A stretch of 64,000 bases of DNA from Eubacterium sp. (GCA_024684035.1 JAIKXQ010000038.1:28299-92298), one strand, 5' to 3'. Numbered from the stretch's first letter, positions 16,285 to 25,662 are shown. The notes: generated by a model from the letters alone, not told the origin. A program made the numbers and translations.

Positions 16285-16758
16285 TCACGCAAGCAGTGCA
16301 TCCCTCATCATGATGATTGCGTTCTCCACCGGGCTCGTATAGTAATTTTTCCGGAGTCCTGTCCGAACGAAACCTGCATGCTCATACAGGCGGATGGCCG
16401 TTTCATTGCTCTCTCTCACTTCGAGAAAGATTCTCGTGATCCCGGCCGCGAGAGTACGGCGGATCAGTTCGTCCACCAGCAGCCGGCCGATTCCGGCTCT
16501 TCTGTATTCCTTCTGAACGGAGACGTTTGTGATGTCTCCCTCATCCGGGATTCCATAGGCGCCGATGTATCCGCAGATCTCCGTTTCCCCGGCTTCTGTA
16601 CTCTCGGCCACGAGGAAATATACTCCCTCTCTTTTCAGGAAATCGGAAAAACTCTTCCTGCTCCAGGGTGTGGAGAAATTCTCTTTCTCAATCTGTGCAA
16701 CCCGGTCCAGGTCTTCCTCGCACATCGGTCTGATCACGATCTGTTGTTCTTCGGACAT
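16285..16758 (-). CDS. rimI: Ribosomal-protein alanine N-acetyltransferase
   Basis: This 157-residue GNAT protein has the acetyl-CoA loop in YRRAGIGRLLVDELI (about 87-101), preceded by NVSVQKE and followed by IFLEVRESNETAIRLYEHAGFVRTGLRKNYY, the RimI pattern. It would acetylate N-terminal Ala of ribosomal protein S18 or other proteins. It is the last gene of tsaE-tsaB-rimI, with 18 bases to tsaB, an arrangement common in Firmicutes. Confidence 0.9.
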   Translation of the reverse strand: MSEEQQIVIRPMCEEDLDRVAQIEKENFSTPWSRKSFSDFLKREGVYFLVAESTEAGETEICGYIGAYGIPDEGDITNVSVQKEYRRAGIGRLLVDELIRRTLAAGITRIFLEVRESNETAIRLYEHAGFVRTGLRKNYYTSPVENAIIMMRDALLA

Positions 16759-16776
16759 ATCTTCTCCCTCGTATAG

Positions 16777-17553
16777 CTAGTCTTCGTAGCTGTCGCCTGC
16801 GCCGTAGTCCGCAGGGCGAAGTCTCGCCGACTTTTCTTCCATCTCGCGCATGGAACGTCCCTTTTCTGCCTGCTCCCGCTCAGCCTGGGACACTCTCAGG
16901 TATTCCGGACTGTGTTCTGCCGCAGACACGTACTTTCCTTCGCTGTAATAGACGCTTCCCAGCTCTGCCACCGCAGCGGCCCTCTGTCTGTTCAGGTGTC
17001 CCGGTGCCTCTGCCCAGGGAACCGTGAGGTTTTCCGACAGGTAACTGCGGTTCGGTTCCACGCCGTCTCCGAGAACAGTCACTTTCTCGCCGAGGGCATT
17101 CAGTTCCCGCACAAGTTCTTCCACAGAGACTGCACACTGTTCTTTTACAACTTCCAGCCGGTGATCCCGGAATCTGCAGATTCCGGTGTATACCTGGGCT
17201 CTTCTCGCATCCATCATGGGAACGATGAGTCCCTCTGTGTCAAAAAGGTTATTTGCCAGGCCGTAGATCGTCGGCACCTCAATGACGGGCTTGTCAAGGG
17301 CAAGCCCCAGCCCCTTGGCTGTCGCGGAACCGATACGGAGCCCCGTGAAGGAGCCGGGTCCTGCGGCAATGGCAATCGCATCGACGGATTCCAGTTCCAG
17401 GCCGATCATCTGAACGATGGTATCAAGCATGGGAAGGAGCGTCTGTGAGTGTGTCTTTTTGTAATTGACGGTATAATCCGCCACCAGCTGCCCATCTTCC
17501 ATAAGGGCAACAGACGCTGTCATCCCCGAGCTGTCCAGTGCAAGTATCTTCAT
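16777..17553 (-). CDS. tsaB: tRNA threonylcarbamoyladenosine synthesis protein TsaB
   Basis: This 258-residue ASKHA-fold protein starts MKILALDSSGMTASVAL and has KKTHSQTLLPML and AIAAGPGSFTGLRIG, the TsaB hallmarks. It dimerises with TsaD and works with TsaE in making t6A at position 37 of ANN-decoding tRNAs. The C terminus carries an extra charged tail (about 220-258, rich in Glu/Arg). The start overlaps the tsaE stop by four bases. Confidence 0.93.
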   Translation of the reverse strand: MKILALDSSGMTASVALMEDGQLVADYTVNYKKTHSQTLLPMLDTIVQMIGLELESVDAIAIAAGPGSFTGLRIGSATAKGLGLALDKPVIEVPTIYGLANNLFDTEGLIVPMMDARRAQVYTGICRFRDHRLEVVKEQCAVSVEELVRELNALGEKVTVLGDGVEPNRSYLSENLTVPWAEAPGHLNRQRAAAVAELGSVYYSEGKYVSAAEHSPEYLRVSQAEREQAEKGRSMREMEEKSARLRPADYGAGDSYED

Positions 17554-17981
17554 TCTTTCATTCCCTCAACGCTAATCTCTCTGTAATCAAAACCTTTTTC
17601 CGGCACTTTCCGGATCCGGATGCGGATCACGTCTTCCGGAAGTAGTTCACGGATCATGTCCGCCCACTCGATCAGGCAGACTCCGTCTCCGTTAAAGTAC
17701 TCGTCGTAACCGATTTCTTCCATTTCTTCCGGCTCTTCAATCCGGTATACATCAAAGTGATACAGCGGCAACCGGCCGTCCGTGTATTCCTGCACGATTG
17801 TAAACGTGGGGCTGCTGACCGGCTCGGTAATTCCGAGTCCCTCTGCCAGACCCTTGGCAAATACAGTCTTACCAACGCCCAGATCTCCGTCCAGGGTAAA
17901 AATCTGCCCGGGCACTGCCTCCAGTCCAAGCTTTTGCGCAAAAGCAAAGGTCTCTTCCGGGCTGTTCGTCTCTATAATCAT
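17550..17981 (-). CDS. tsaE: tRNA threonylcarbamoyladenosine synthesis ATPase TsaE
   Basis: The protein has 143 residues from the ATG at 17981, which has GAGAGGAAAT before it; the track's extra 42 residues are rejected because TsaE proteins start like this one (MIIETNSPEETFAFAQ). Walker A is GDLGVGKTVFAKG (about 34-46), followed by SSPTFTIVQEY, LYHFDVYRI and CLIEWAD, all family motifs. It drives the TsaBDE t6A complex. It is the first gene of the unit and is divergent from the cyclophilin gene. Confidence 0.93.
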   Translation of the reverse strand: MIIETNSPEETFAFAQKLGLEAVPGQIFTLDGDLGVGKTVFAKGLAEGLGITEPVSSPTFTIVQEYTDGRLPLYHFDVYRIEEPEEMEEIGYDEYFNGDGVCLIEWADMIRELLPEDVIRIRIRKVPEKGFDYREISVEGMKE

Positions 17982-18117
17982 AGCTATTTCCTCTCTCTGA
18001 TCCCGTGTCCGCAAGCGTCCCATCCGAAGGAAGACAGAGCCATACACCTTCACACATGACTTTCCCTTCGGCACTCCGTTGCCTGATACAGGGACCAGAC
18101 GGCTCACGATAAACGGC

Positions 18118-18146
18118 TTTCATTTTATCATAAGTTCCTATATAAT
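18118..18146 (+). promoter_or_regulatory. Promoter of cyclophilin gene
   Basis: TTTCAT and TATAAT (18141-18146) are 17 bases apart. They are followed by AAAGGAGGATTTCAA before the ATG at 18177. Confidence 0.55.
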
Positions 18147-18176
18147 GACAGTAATCTTGACAAAGGAGGATTTCAA

Positions 18177-18695
18177 ATGTCAAATCCAATTGTAACAATC
18201 ACCATGGATAACGGCGATGTCATCAAGGCTGAGCTCTATCCGGAGATTGCACCGAATACTGTAAATAACTTCATCAGCCTGATCAAAAAGGGCTTTTACG
18301 ACGGCCTCACCTTCCACCGCATCATCGCCGGATTTATGATCCAGGGCGGAGATCCGGACGGAAACGGAACCGGCGGCCCGGGCTACTCCATCAAAGGCGA
18401 GTTCTCCGGAAACGGCCATAAAAACGATCTCTCCCACACACCGGGAGTTCTCTCCATGGCCCGTGCGATGAATCCGGACTCCGCAGGAAGTCAGTTCTTC
18501 ATTATGCACGCCGACGCAAACTACCTGGACGGCCAGTACGCCGGCTTCGGAAAAGTCATCGAGGGTATGGACGCAGTCAATAAGATTGCCGAGTCCGAGA
18601 CTGACTGGAACGACGCTCCGCTGTCTCCGGTTGTCATCCGCACCATGACCGTAGACACTCTGGGTGTTGAGTATCCGGAACCGGAGAAGTGCTGA
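18177..18695 (+). CDS. Peptidyl-prolyl cis-trans isomerase, cyclophilin type
   Basis: This 172-residue cytoplasmic cyclophilin isomerises Xaa-Pro bonds. It has DGLTFHRIIAGFMIQGGDP (about 41-59; the Arg and Phe-Met-Gln residues are active-site positions), GVLSMARAMNPDSAGSQFFI and YLDGQYAGFGKVIEGM. There is no signal peptide. A strong AAGGAGG ribosome site precedes it. It stands alone between the divergent tsaE unit and the convergent yigZ gene. Confidence 0.95.
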   Translation: MSNPIVTITMDNGDVIKAELYPEIAPNTVNNFISLIKKGFYDGLTFHRIIAGFMIQGGDPDGNGTGGPGYSIKGEFSGNGHKNDLSHTPGVLSMARAMNPDSAGSQFFIMHADANYLDGQYAGFGKVIEGMDAVNKIAESETDWNDAPLSPVVIRTMTVDTLGVEYPEPEKC

Positions 18696-18697
18696 TC

Positions 18698-19363
18698 TCA
18701 CATAATGATTTCACCGTCGACTTCACAGTAATATGTGGAGTCGGCTTTTTTTATGTCCGCCCTGCCGGCTGTAGCCTCCGTGAGATCCCGGATGAGCCGG
18801 TCCGCATCCTGTGCCGGAAGAATGACGCGCATACTCACCTTGTCCAGATATTCCGAGGAGAGCACCGGCACACTCTGCTGCGCCAGAAGGTACTGAAGCT
18901 TCCCTACGTCTGTGTACTCCGCGCCGATCTCCAGAATCGTCCCGTAGATTTTCTCAGTCAGAACACTGTTGTCGATTCCGTCCCGGGCGGCCTGCGTGTA
19001 GGCGCGCACAAGACCTCCCGTCCCAAGAAGAACGCCTCCGAAATACCTGGTGACAACAACAGCCGCATTGGTGAGAGAAGCTCCGGTGAGCACATCCAGA
19101 ATGGGTCTTCCCGCAGTTCCCTGGGGTTCCCCGTCATCAGAGGCTCTCATCTGTTCACTCCTGCTTCCCAGTACATAGGCCGAGCAGTTATGTCTGGCAT
19201 CCCAGTATTTCTTCTTCATCTCATCGATGAAAGCCACTGCCTCTTCCTCTGTCTCCACATGTCTGACCGTGGCGATAAACACGGATTTTTTCTCCTCGTA
19301 CTTTCCCTCGCCTCCGGTATAAACCGTGCGGTAAGAGGGCGGCATGTTCTGTTCCTGTCCCAT
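18698..19363 (-). CDS. yigZ: YigZ/IMPACT family protein
   Basis: The protein has 221 residues from the ATG at 19363 (AGGAGGACAGAGGAACC upstream); the track start at 19432 has no such site. The N-terminal domain carries EEKKSVFIATVRHVETEEEA, DARHNCSAYVLG, DDGEPQGTAGRPIL and VVVTRYFGGVLLGTGGLVRAY, the UPF0029/IMPACT signature. The C-terminal half is the small ferredoxin-like domain. Homologues are linked to translation control, but the bacterial function is not settled. It ends two bases from the cyclophilin stop, in convergent orientation. Confidence 0.92.
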   Translation of the reverse strand: MGQEQNMPPSYRTVYTGGEGKYEEKKSVFIATVRHVETEEEAVAFIDEMKKKYWDARHNCSAYVLGSRSEQMRASDDGEPQGTAGRPILDVLTGASLTNAAVVVTRYFGGVLLGTGGLVRAYTQAARDGIDNSVLTEKIYGTILEIGAEYTDVGKLQYLLAQQSVPVLSSEYLDKVSMRVILPAQDADRLIRDLTEATAGRADIKKADSTYYCEVDGEIIM

Positions 19364-19537
19364 GGTTCCTCTGTCCTCCTGTTTTTTCCTATTCACAGGG
19401 TAACACAATTGGCGCTTTATTTCATCGCCCATTTTTGCTATAATAATGAGGATTTTAGTCTATTGCGGGTCTTCGTTTCCGAAGCATTTCCGAAGCGGAT
19501 TCCGAGGATCCTGTACAGGAGGTTTTTCGAAAAAATT

Positions 19538-22033
19538 ATGGACTTAAGTAAAAAGGGTATTCGAAAAGAAAGGGTGCAGCTTGAGTCAACCGCGCCCCGT
19601 ATGGGTAAGCGCTTCGGAGTCTCGCTGCTCCGGGTGCTCATGTATCTCCTGATCGCCATGGCGACCAGCGGCATCTGTCTGGCTGCAGGCTCGTATCAGG
19701 GTATGATCGATGACGCGCCGGACATCACGGACGCAAGCATCTCCCCGCTTGGATATGCTTCCTTCGTCTATGATTCCAGCGGCAACCAGATCCAGAAGCT
19801 CAGCTCGGTTGAGGGAAACCGTGTCTCCATGGATATCAAGAATATCCCGGAGAATATGCAGCATGCGATTGTAGCCATCGAGGATTCCCGATTCTACGAT
19901 CACAACGGTGTCGATCCCCACGGAATGATCCGTGCTTTCGCCGTCATGCTCTCCTCAAACTTCGCCGAGTCCGAGGGTGCTTCCACCATCACTCAGCAGC
20001 TTCTGAAGAACAACGTCTTCACCGAGTGGATGTATGAGTCCCGGATCCAGCGTATCAAACGTAAGATTCAGGAGCAGTACCTGGCGGTACAGCTCGAGAA
20101 GTCCCTGAAGGATTCCGGACAGAATCCCAAGGACGTGGTTCTGGAAAACTATCTGAACACCGTCAACTTCGGAAGCGGTGCCTACGGAATCCAGACCGCC
20201 GCCCAGACGTATTTCGGCAAAGACGCAAAGGCTCTGACGCTCTCTGAGTGTGCGGTACTGGCGGCAATTCCCCAGAACCCCAGCAAGTTCAATCCGAAAC
20301 TCTATCCGGAGAAGAACGCGCAGAGAATGAAAACCGTCCTCGACTACATGCTGACACAGGGTTATATCAGCCCGGAATCCTACAAGGACGCACTCAATGA
20401 CAATGTGTACGCCCGGATTCAGGAAAAAGAATCCGCTGTCGTCAACGACACCGAAGTATACTCCTACTTCATCGATGAGCTGATCAATCAGGTTAAACAC
20501 GATCTCATGACCCAGAAGGGCTACACCGAGGATCAGGCAACCAATGCCATCTACAACAGCGGTCTTCGCATCTACTCCACAGAGGACTCCTCCATCCAGA
20601 AGATCATGGAAGACGAATTCTCCAAGGCAGAGAACTTCCCTGCGGGCACGGAAGTGAACCTCGACTGGGCGCTCACCGTTGACAAAAAAGACGGAACCCG
20701 GGTGAACTACAGCCGTGAGATGCTGCAGCAGTATTATCAGGAAAACCTGAATCCGGATTTCAATCTGTATTTCGGTTCTCCGGATGAAGCCCAGCTCTAC
20801 ATTAACGATTACAAGTCCCACGTTGTGGAACCTGATGACACCGTGGTTGCAGAACGTACAGACTTCACACCGCAGCCCCAGGCCTGCATGACCGTCATCG
20901 ATCAGAAAAACGGCCATGTCGTCGGTATCATCGGCGGCCGCGGAAAGAAAACAGGAAGCCTTACACTGAACCGCGCGACCGGAGCCTATCGTCAGCCGGG
21001 ATCCACCTTCAAGATTCCGTCCACCTACGGTCCGGCACTGGATCAGGGCGTTGTCACTCTCGGAACCCCGGAAAACAGCAAAGATACCACGTATAAAGAT
21101 GGTATCGAGCAGGGTACCGGCGAACTTGATCAGGGAACGATGACCGTTCGTGAAGCCATCGTCCAGTCCAACAATGTCATTGCCATCAAGGTGATTCAGG
21201 CAATTACGCCGGCCACCGGTTTTGAGTACCTCAGCAAGCTTGGTTTCTCATCCCTCGTTGCAGATCCTGCATACGATGAATCCGAATCCCTGGCGCTGGG
21301 CGGCATCACCAACGGTGTCAACGACCTTGAGCTCACCGCCTGCTACGCGGCAATCGCAAACGGCGGCACCTACATCCGTCCTGTCTTCTACACCAAGGTT
21401 ACGGACAATAAGGGAAATGTGATTCTCGAGAACAACACGATGGCCAAACAGGTATTCAAACCCGGAACCGCATGGCTCCTCACCAATGCCATGCAGGATG
21501 TCGTGTCCAAGGGTACCGGCACCGGCTTCCAGCTGGATTCCGATATTCCTGTTGCAGGAAAAACAGGAACCGGCGACTCCGACGTGGATCTTCAGTTTGT
21601 GGGTTACACCCCTTATTACACTGCCGGTATCTGGGCAGGATATGATTCAAACAAGGAGCTCTCCGAGGAATGCCGCGGATACATCCACACCCTGTGGACA
21701 AGCGTAATGAACCGCATCCATGCCGGTCTTGACATGAAGAGCTTCCAGAAACCGGACAACATTGTACAGGCGACCATCTGCAACAAGAGCGGACTTCTGT
21801 CCGGCAACGGCTGTGAGGCCGTCAACGAATACTTCGAGAAATCCTCTGTTCCCACGGATACCTGTGTTCAGCACAAGCCGACACCGGCTCCGCAGCCGTC
21901 CATCACTCCTGAGGAAAAGGACAAAGAGAAAGAAAAGGAAAAGGAAAAAGAAGAAGAGGACAACAGTCAGCAACCGGATCCGGAAAATGACGAAGGTCTC
22001 TTCGATTACCCGGAGGATGCTTCCGGAGAATAA
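19538..22033 (+). CDS. Class A penicillin-binding protein (PBP1a type)
   Basis: The protein has 831 residues from the ATG at 19538, which follows ACAGGAGG; the track's earlier 283 residues overlap yigZ and are rejected. One membrane helix lies at about 28-50. The glycosyltransferase 51 domain has AIVAIEDSRFYDHNGVD (catalytic Glu) and ASTITQQLLKN. The transpeptidase domain has the active-site Ser in PGSTFKIPS (SxxK), SNN as the SxN motif and GKTGTG as the KTG box. The C-terminal tail is Pro- then Lys/Glu-rich. It polymerises and cross-links peptidoglycan outside the cell membrane. Confidence 0.95.
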   Translation: MDLSKKGIRKERVQLESTAPRMGKRFGVSLLRVLMYLLIAMATSGICLAAGSYQGMIDDAPDITDASISPLGYASFVYDSSGNQIQKLSSVEGNRVSMDIKNIPENMQHAIVAIEDSRFYDHNGVDPHGMIRAFAVMLSSNFAESEGASTITQQLLKNNVFTEWMYESRIQRIKRKIQEQYLAVQLEKSLKDSGQNPKDVVLENYLNTVNFGSGAYGIQTAAQTYFGKDAKALTLSECAVLAAIPQNPSKFNPKLYPEKNAQRMKTVLDYMLTQGYISPESYKDALNDNVYARIQEKESAVVNDTEVYSYFIDELINQVKHDLMTQKGYTEDQATNAIYNSGLRIYSTEDSSIQKIMEDEFSKAENFPAGTEVNLDWALTVDKKDGTRVNYSREMLQQYYQENLNPDFNLYFGSPDEAQLYINDYKSHVVEPDDTVVAERTDFTPQPQACMTVIDQKNGHVVGIIGGRGKKTGSLTLNRATGAYRQPGSTFKIPSTYGPALDQGVVTLGTPENSKDTTYKDGIEQGTGELDQGTMTVREAIVQSNNVIAIKVIQAITPATGFEYLSKLGFSSLVADPAYDESESLALGGITNGVNDLELTACYAAIANGGTYIRPVFYTKVTDNKGNVILENNTMAKQVFKPGTAWLLTNAMQDVVSKGTGTGFQLDSDIPVAGKTGTGDSDVDLQFVGYTPYYTAGIWAGYDSNKELSEECRGYIHTLWTSVMNRIHAGLDMKSFQKPDNIVQATICNKSGLLSGNGCEAVNEYFEKSSVPTDTCVQHKPTPAPQPSITPEEKDKEKEKEKEKEEEDNSQQPDPENDEGLFDYPEDASGE

Positions 22034-22058
22034 ATGCGAAATACATTTCTATGAGATA
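22033..22058. repeat. Family I half-copy overlapping a stop codon
   Basis: AATGCGAAATACATTTCTATGAGAT resembles the right half of the family I hairpin (AATGCGAAGCAATTTCCTATGAGAT). It starts at the PBP stop codon and abuts the terminator. Confidence 0.5.
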
Positions 22059-22105
22059 GAAAACCGGCCGCAGGGCAGCACAGGCTCCCTGAAGCCGGTT
22101 TTTCT
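22059..22105 (+). terminator. Terminator of the PBP gene
   Basis: AAAACCGGC..AGGG / CCCT..GCCGGTTTTTCTTT, a two-part stem with a T tract. Confidence 0.85.
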
Positions 22106-22211
22106 TTACCTCTGCCATGTTTTGCAACTCCTTTGATAGATTTTAAACTCATAGAATGCTATAATTAGAATCTGTGTTTCAGAAATCAATAGAAGAAATG
22201 AGGTAAGGTTT

Positions 22212-23588
22212 ATGACATTCACGTCGGGTCTGTTTTTAATCGGAATACTGCCTTTCTTTATCATCATCTACAATTGCTTTCGAACCCAAAAACCGGCTGC
22301 AAGAAAGACTCTGCTTTTTTTCATCAATGCCCTTTATCTCCTGTGGGGAGGAACGGGCTCCTTTCTGTTTCTCTGCGCCTTCTCTCTTGCAGTTTCTTTT
22401 CTCGCCTTCCTGACCTGCAAGTACAGAAATAAAGTCGTACTGGCGAGCTCGGTTCTTCTCACCGTTGCCCCCCTTCTGTTCTTCAAATATACCCGTTTTG
22501 TCATTGAGACCATCAACTCTCTGACAGGTTTTCATCTCACGGCGGCCTCGCTTTTTATTCCCACCGGCATTTCTTTTGTAACCTTTGAGGCGCTCTCGCT
22601 TCTGATTGACCTCTATAAAGGATCGGGAGACAAAGCTCCTTCCCCGTTCCACACCTGGCTGTATCTCTGCTTTTTTCCGACCGTCACCTCCGGCCCCATC
22701 ATTCAGTACAGTGAATTCGAGAAGGGACTTCTTAACCCGGGCGTGACAGAGGACTACACGACAGCCATCGAACGGATCGCCATCGGTCTCGCGAAAAAAA
22801 CGCTGGTGGCGGACAAGCTTTCGCTACTGGTCAATTACTATTTCGACGGCGTTGCGGTTGGCAGCAGCTACTCCTGTCCGGGTTTATGGATCGGCTCTAT
22901 CGCCTACACCCTGCAGTTATACTTTGATTTTTCCGGATACTCCGACATGGCCGTCGGTATCGGTCAACTGCTGGGCTTCCGGATCCGCGAGAATTTCAAC
23001 AAGCCCTATCAGGCCTACAGCATCTCCGATTTCTGGAAACGCTGGCACATCTCCCTGACCCGATGGTTCAGGGATTATATCTATATTCCTCTGGGAGGAA
23101 ACCGCTGTCCGACACACCGCCACCTCGCAAACATGCTGACGGTCTGGCTTCTGACCGGCATCTGGCACGGCGCCGACTGGTCCTTCCTCGTCTGGGGAAT
23201 CGGCTACTTCCTCCTTCTTGTATCCGAAAAATATCTGCCGCTGAAGTTTACCCGCACCCCGAATCCCGTCGGACGGATCTACACCCTGTTCTTCGTGAAC
23301 CTGCTCTGGGTTCCCTTCCGGGCCGGCAGCCTCGCAACTGCGGGAAAATACCTGGCAGGAATGTTCGGCGGAGGAAATCTGCAGCTGGAAAAAAAAGCTG
23401 TTCGCTTTCTTCCCCTGCTTACAGCCGCAATCCTTCTCTGTTTTCCCTGGGAGAAAATCTTCCGGAGATTCCGCTCCGTCAGAGTCTTCTCCGTGGCCAG
23501 AGGTTTTCTGTTCATCGCCCTTGTGTGCTGGGCCGTGTGCAGCACAACCAATGCAGCCTACGCCCCGTACATCTACGGAAACTTCTGA
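22212..23588 (+). CDS. MBOAT family membrane O-acyltransferase (AlgI/DltB-like)
   Basis: This is a 458-residue polytopic membrane protein. Family motifs are IPTGISFVTFEALSLLID, LQLYFDFSGYSDMAVGIG (about 237-254), SISDFWKRWHISLTRWFRDYIYIPLGG (about 270-296) and LLTGIWHGADWSFLVWG, where the His of WHGA is the expected catalytic residue. Such proteins pass acyl groups across the membrane onto polysaccharides or teichoic acids. The next gene is a DHHW/AlgX-like protein, so the pair most likely O-acetylates a cell-surface polysaccharide. No dltA or dltC is present, which argues against D-alanylation. Confidence 0.9.
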   Translation: MTFTSGLFLIGILPFFIIIYNCFRTQKPAARKTLLFFINALYLLWGGTGSFLFLCAFSLAVSFLAFLTCKYRNKVVLASSVLLTVAPLLFFKYTRFVIETINSLTGFHLTAASLFIPTGISFVTFEALSLLIDLYKGSGDKAPSPFHTWLYLCFFPTVTSGPIIQYSEFEKGLLNPGVTEDYTTAIERIAIGLAKKTLVADKLSLLVNYYFDGVAVGSSYSCPGLWIGSIAYTLQLYFDFSGYSDMAVGIGQLLGFRIRENFNKPYQAYSISDFWKRWHISLTRWFRDYIYIPLGGNRCPTHRHLANMLTVWLLTGIWHGADWSFLVWGIGYFLLLVSEKYLPLKFTRTPNPVGRIYTLFFVNLLWVPFRAGSLATAGKYLAGMFGGGNLQLEKKAVRFLPLLTAAILLCFPWEKIFRRFRSVRVFSVARGFLFIALVCWAVCSTTNAAYAPYIYGNF

Positions 23589-23724
23589 TGTACGACGACG
23601 TCTTCTTGCCTCACGTAAAAGCAATGTTGAATCCACATTTCAAGCGCTGCGGAATATTATCTCCGAATGACAACCGTACAGCAACACTCCCGAAAAAAAC
23701 AGATCAGCAGGAGGAAAGAATCCT

Positions 23725-25113
23725 ATGAAAAAGAAATTCAGATTAAAAATGAAATGGCACGCAGCCGTCATCACCGGCCTTGTTCTTCTGCTTTCCGTCG
23801 CCTCCTGGGGACAGTTCAAGGACGGCATGACCTATTATCTTGCGCAGCATTTTGCAATTCAGACAGACGCCGCCACCCGATCTTCCGGTGAGAGCGCGCC
23901 GGCGCATTCCGTATCATCCTCCGACACAAAAGAACAACCGGCTTCGACAGGTCAGGAGGCCGCAGACACCGTTCCTGGCGACAAGGCAGCTGATCCCGCA
24001 CAGAGAAGCAACACTGCCGATATCGAATCAGACAACAAAACGGCAGACTCCCCGACAGCCGACAAGGCAGACAGTCCACAGCCGTCCACGCAGACCGGTA
24101 CTGCCGCAAATCAGGCACAAAACAGCTTGCTGGCCTCCACCTGTCATTCCATGGACCGCGCAGTCCTGAGAGTCGGCTCCTGGTGGTCCGTATACGCCAA
24201 TTACTATCTCAGCAGATTCGACGCTCTTACGACCTACTACGGAGTCGGCGAAATCTCCTCTTCCCAGGTTTTGGCCGGCTCGGACAACTGGCTGTTCTAC
24301 AAGAGCAAATCCGATGGAAATCCCATCGCCGATTTCGAGGGCACCAACAGCTTCACAAAACAGGAAACCGACCACATCGCCTCCCTGGCTCTCTCCGCAC
24401 AGGAGGAGGCACAGAAGAGGGGCATGAAATTCGCCATCCTGGTTGCCCCAAACAAAGAGAGCATCTATTGGGAAAACATGCCGAAAAACTACAGACACGC
24501 GGAGATCTCCCGGACAGACGGTCTGATAGAAAACCTTTCGGATCAGGGCGTCAACATCGTTTCCCCGAAGCAGGAAATGCTGGCCGGTCACAAAGACTCC
24601 CAGCTGTACTATCGCTATGATTCCCACTGGAATCAACTGGGAGGCTACATCGGCGTCAGAAATATCCTGTCCACCTGGAACATCTCCATGCCTTCTCTCG
24701 CGGATCGAAAAGTCCAGGCCGGCGAACTGAGAGATCAGCCCTATCCCTGCGTGCAGGATGACCTTGCGGGTCTGGCCGGGCTGGAGAGCGTTTTTACGGA
24801 TGAAAAAGAATATCACATCGACGGCTGTCCTGTCATCGATTGGAAAGCCTATAACCGGGAACAATACCGCAAAGAGATCTCACACATGTCAAACCCGGAG
24901 GCACCAAACAAAAAGAGCGTTTTTCTGGTAGGAGATTCCTACCGCTCCGCCATGCTTCCCGCCCTTGGCGAACAGTTCACCGATGTATATGTGATTCACC
25001 GTGATGTCTACCGGACAGGAATGATTGATGAGGTTCATCCAGACTACGTCATCGCAGAGTATGTTGAACGGTATTCGGACCGGATGCCGCTGCTCGCAGA
25101 GCTGTTCGGGTAG
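23725..25113 (+). CDS. DHHW/AlgX-like SGNH acyltransferase, membrane anchored
   Basis: This 462-residue protein has a membrane helix at about 9-28, then a Ser/Thr/Ala/Asp-rich linker of roughly 80 residues (about 50-130), then the catalytic domain. Block motifs are KFAILVAPNKESIYWENMP, YRYDSHWNQLGGY (the D-x-H-W equivalent) and VFLVGDSYRSAMLP (the GDS nucleophile block). Its placement 136 bases after the MBOAT gene and the shared theme imply joint O-acetylation of an exopolysaccharide or wall polymer outside the cell. The polymer is unknown. Confidence 0.83.
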   Translation: MKKKFRLKMKWHAAVITGLVLLLSVASWGQFKDGMTYYLAQHFAIQTDAATRSSGESAPAHSVSSSDTKEQPASTGQEAADTVPGDKAADPAQRSNTADIESDNKTADSPTADKADSPQPSTQTGTAANQAQNSLLASTCHSMDRAVLRVGSWWSVYANYYLSRFDALTTYYGVGEISSSQVLAGSDNWLFYKSKSDGNPIADFEGTNSFTKQETDHIASLALSAQEEAQKRGMKFAILVAPNKESIYWENMPKNYRHAEISRTDGLIENLSDQGVNIVSPKQEMLAGHKDSQLYYRYDSHWNQLGGYIGVRNILSTWNISMPSLADRKVQAGELRDQPYPCVQDDLAGLAGLESVFTDEKEYHIDGCPVIDWKAYNREQYRKEISHMSNPEAPNKKSVFLVGDSYRSAMLPALGEQFTDVYVIHRDVYRTGMIDEVHPDYVIAEYVERYSDRMPLLAELFG

Positions 25114-25136
25114 AGCCTATTCTAGATTTTTCTAAC

Positions 25137-25408
25137 GCGGAAGGTGACAGAGTATACACGCGAACACGTCGCTCTCGTCCTCAACGCTCCGCCGCCTATT
25201 GCGGGGTGCTCCCGCAAAAAGCTCATCCGCTTTGTCTTATGCCCTTCGGGCGATGTACAAAGCGGTTTCAGACATTGCACGTCTACGCTCCGCTCCGGTC
25301 CGCGCTAAACGAACGTCCCCCCGGACGTTCAGCGCCGCACCCGCGCTATGCTCGCGCTTCGTCCTTCGCTTCCAAGTGTTCGCTTAGCATAACTCTGTCC
25401 CCTTCCGC
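25137..25408. repeat. Family II MITE-like element, copy C
   Basis: The left end GCGGAAGGTGACAGAGT and the reverse complement of the right end, GCGGAAGGGGACAGAGT, are terminal inverted repeats with one mismatch. The interior has ACACGTCGCTCTCGTCCTC, AACGCTCCGCCGCC, GCCCTTCGGGC in a central hairpin and CGCTATGCTCGCGCTTCG. An extra internal palindrome AACGAACGTCC/GGACGTTC is shared with copy D. Confidence 0.85.
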
Positions 25409-25450
25409 TCACCCCCGATCGATCTTGAAAGTTGAGGTGAGCGAGCAGAA

Positions 25451-25662
25451 TCGCGTAAAGGGCAAAGTCATACAGCACGAACGATAGGGCGATGAACGTC
25501 CAGGGGACGTTCGTTTAGCAAGGCGGGAAGTGCGAGCATAGCGCAGGTGCTGGAGGCATGAGAGCACAACGTGCTCGATTTTGCCGGAAGCAGCTGCAAA
25601 TAGGCGGCGGAGCGCTGACAATGAAGCGACGTGTGAGTGTGTATGCTTTGCCATTTACGCGA
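25451..25662. repeat. Family II MITE-like element, copy D (inverted)
   Basis: The ends TCGCGTAAAGGGCAAAG and (reverse complement of right) TCGCGTAAATGGCAAAG are terminal inverted repeats. The core segments run opposite to copy C (GCGAGCATAGCGCAGG..., GGCGGCGGAGCGCTGA). Copies C and D therefore form a large inverted pair between two convergent genes. Confidence 0.85.

Noticed and set aside
14955-16313. 452-residue plus-strand ORF across punA and repeats
   Set aside because: It runs antisense through punA and then through the family II element; open only by base-composition chance.
18689-19537. First 283 codons of the track ORF for the penicillin-binding protein
   Set aside because: They overlap the convergent yigZ gene and lack a ribosome site; ACAGGAGG and the real N terminus lie at 19538.
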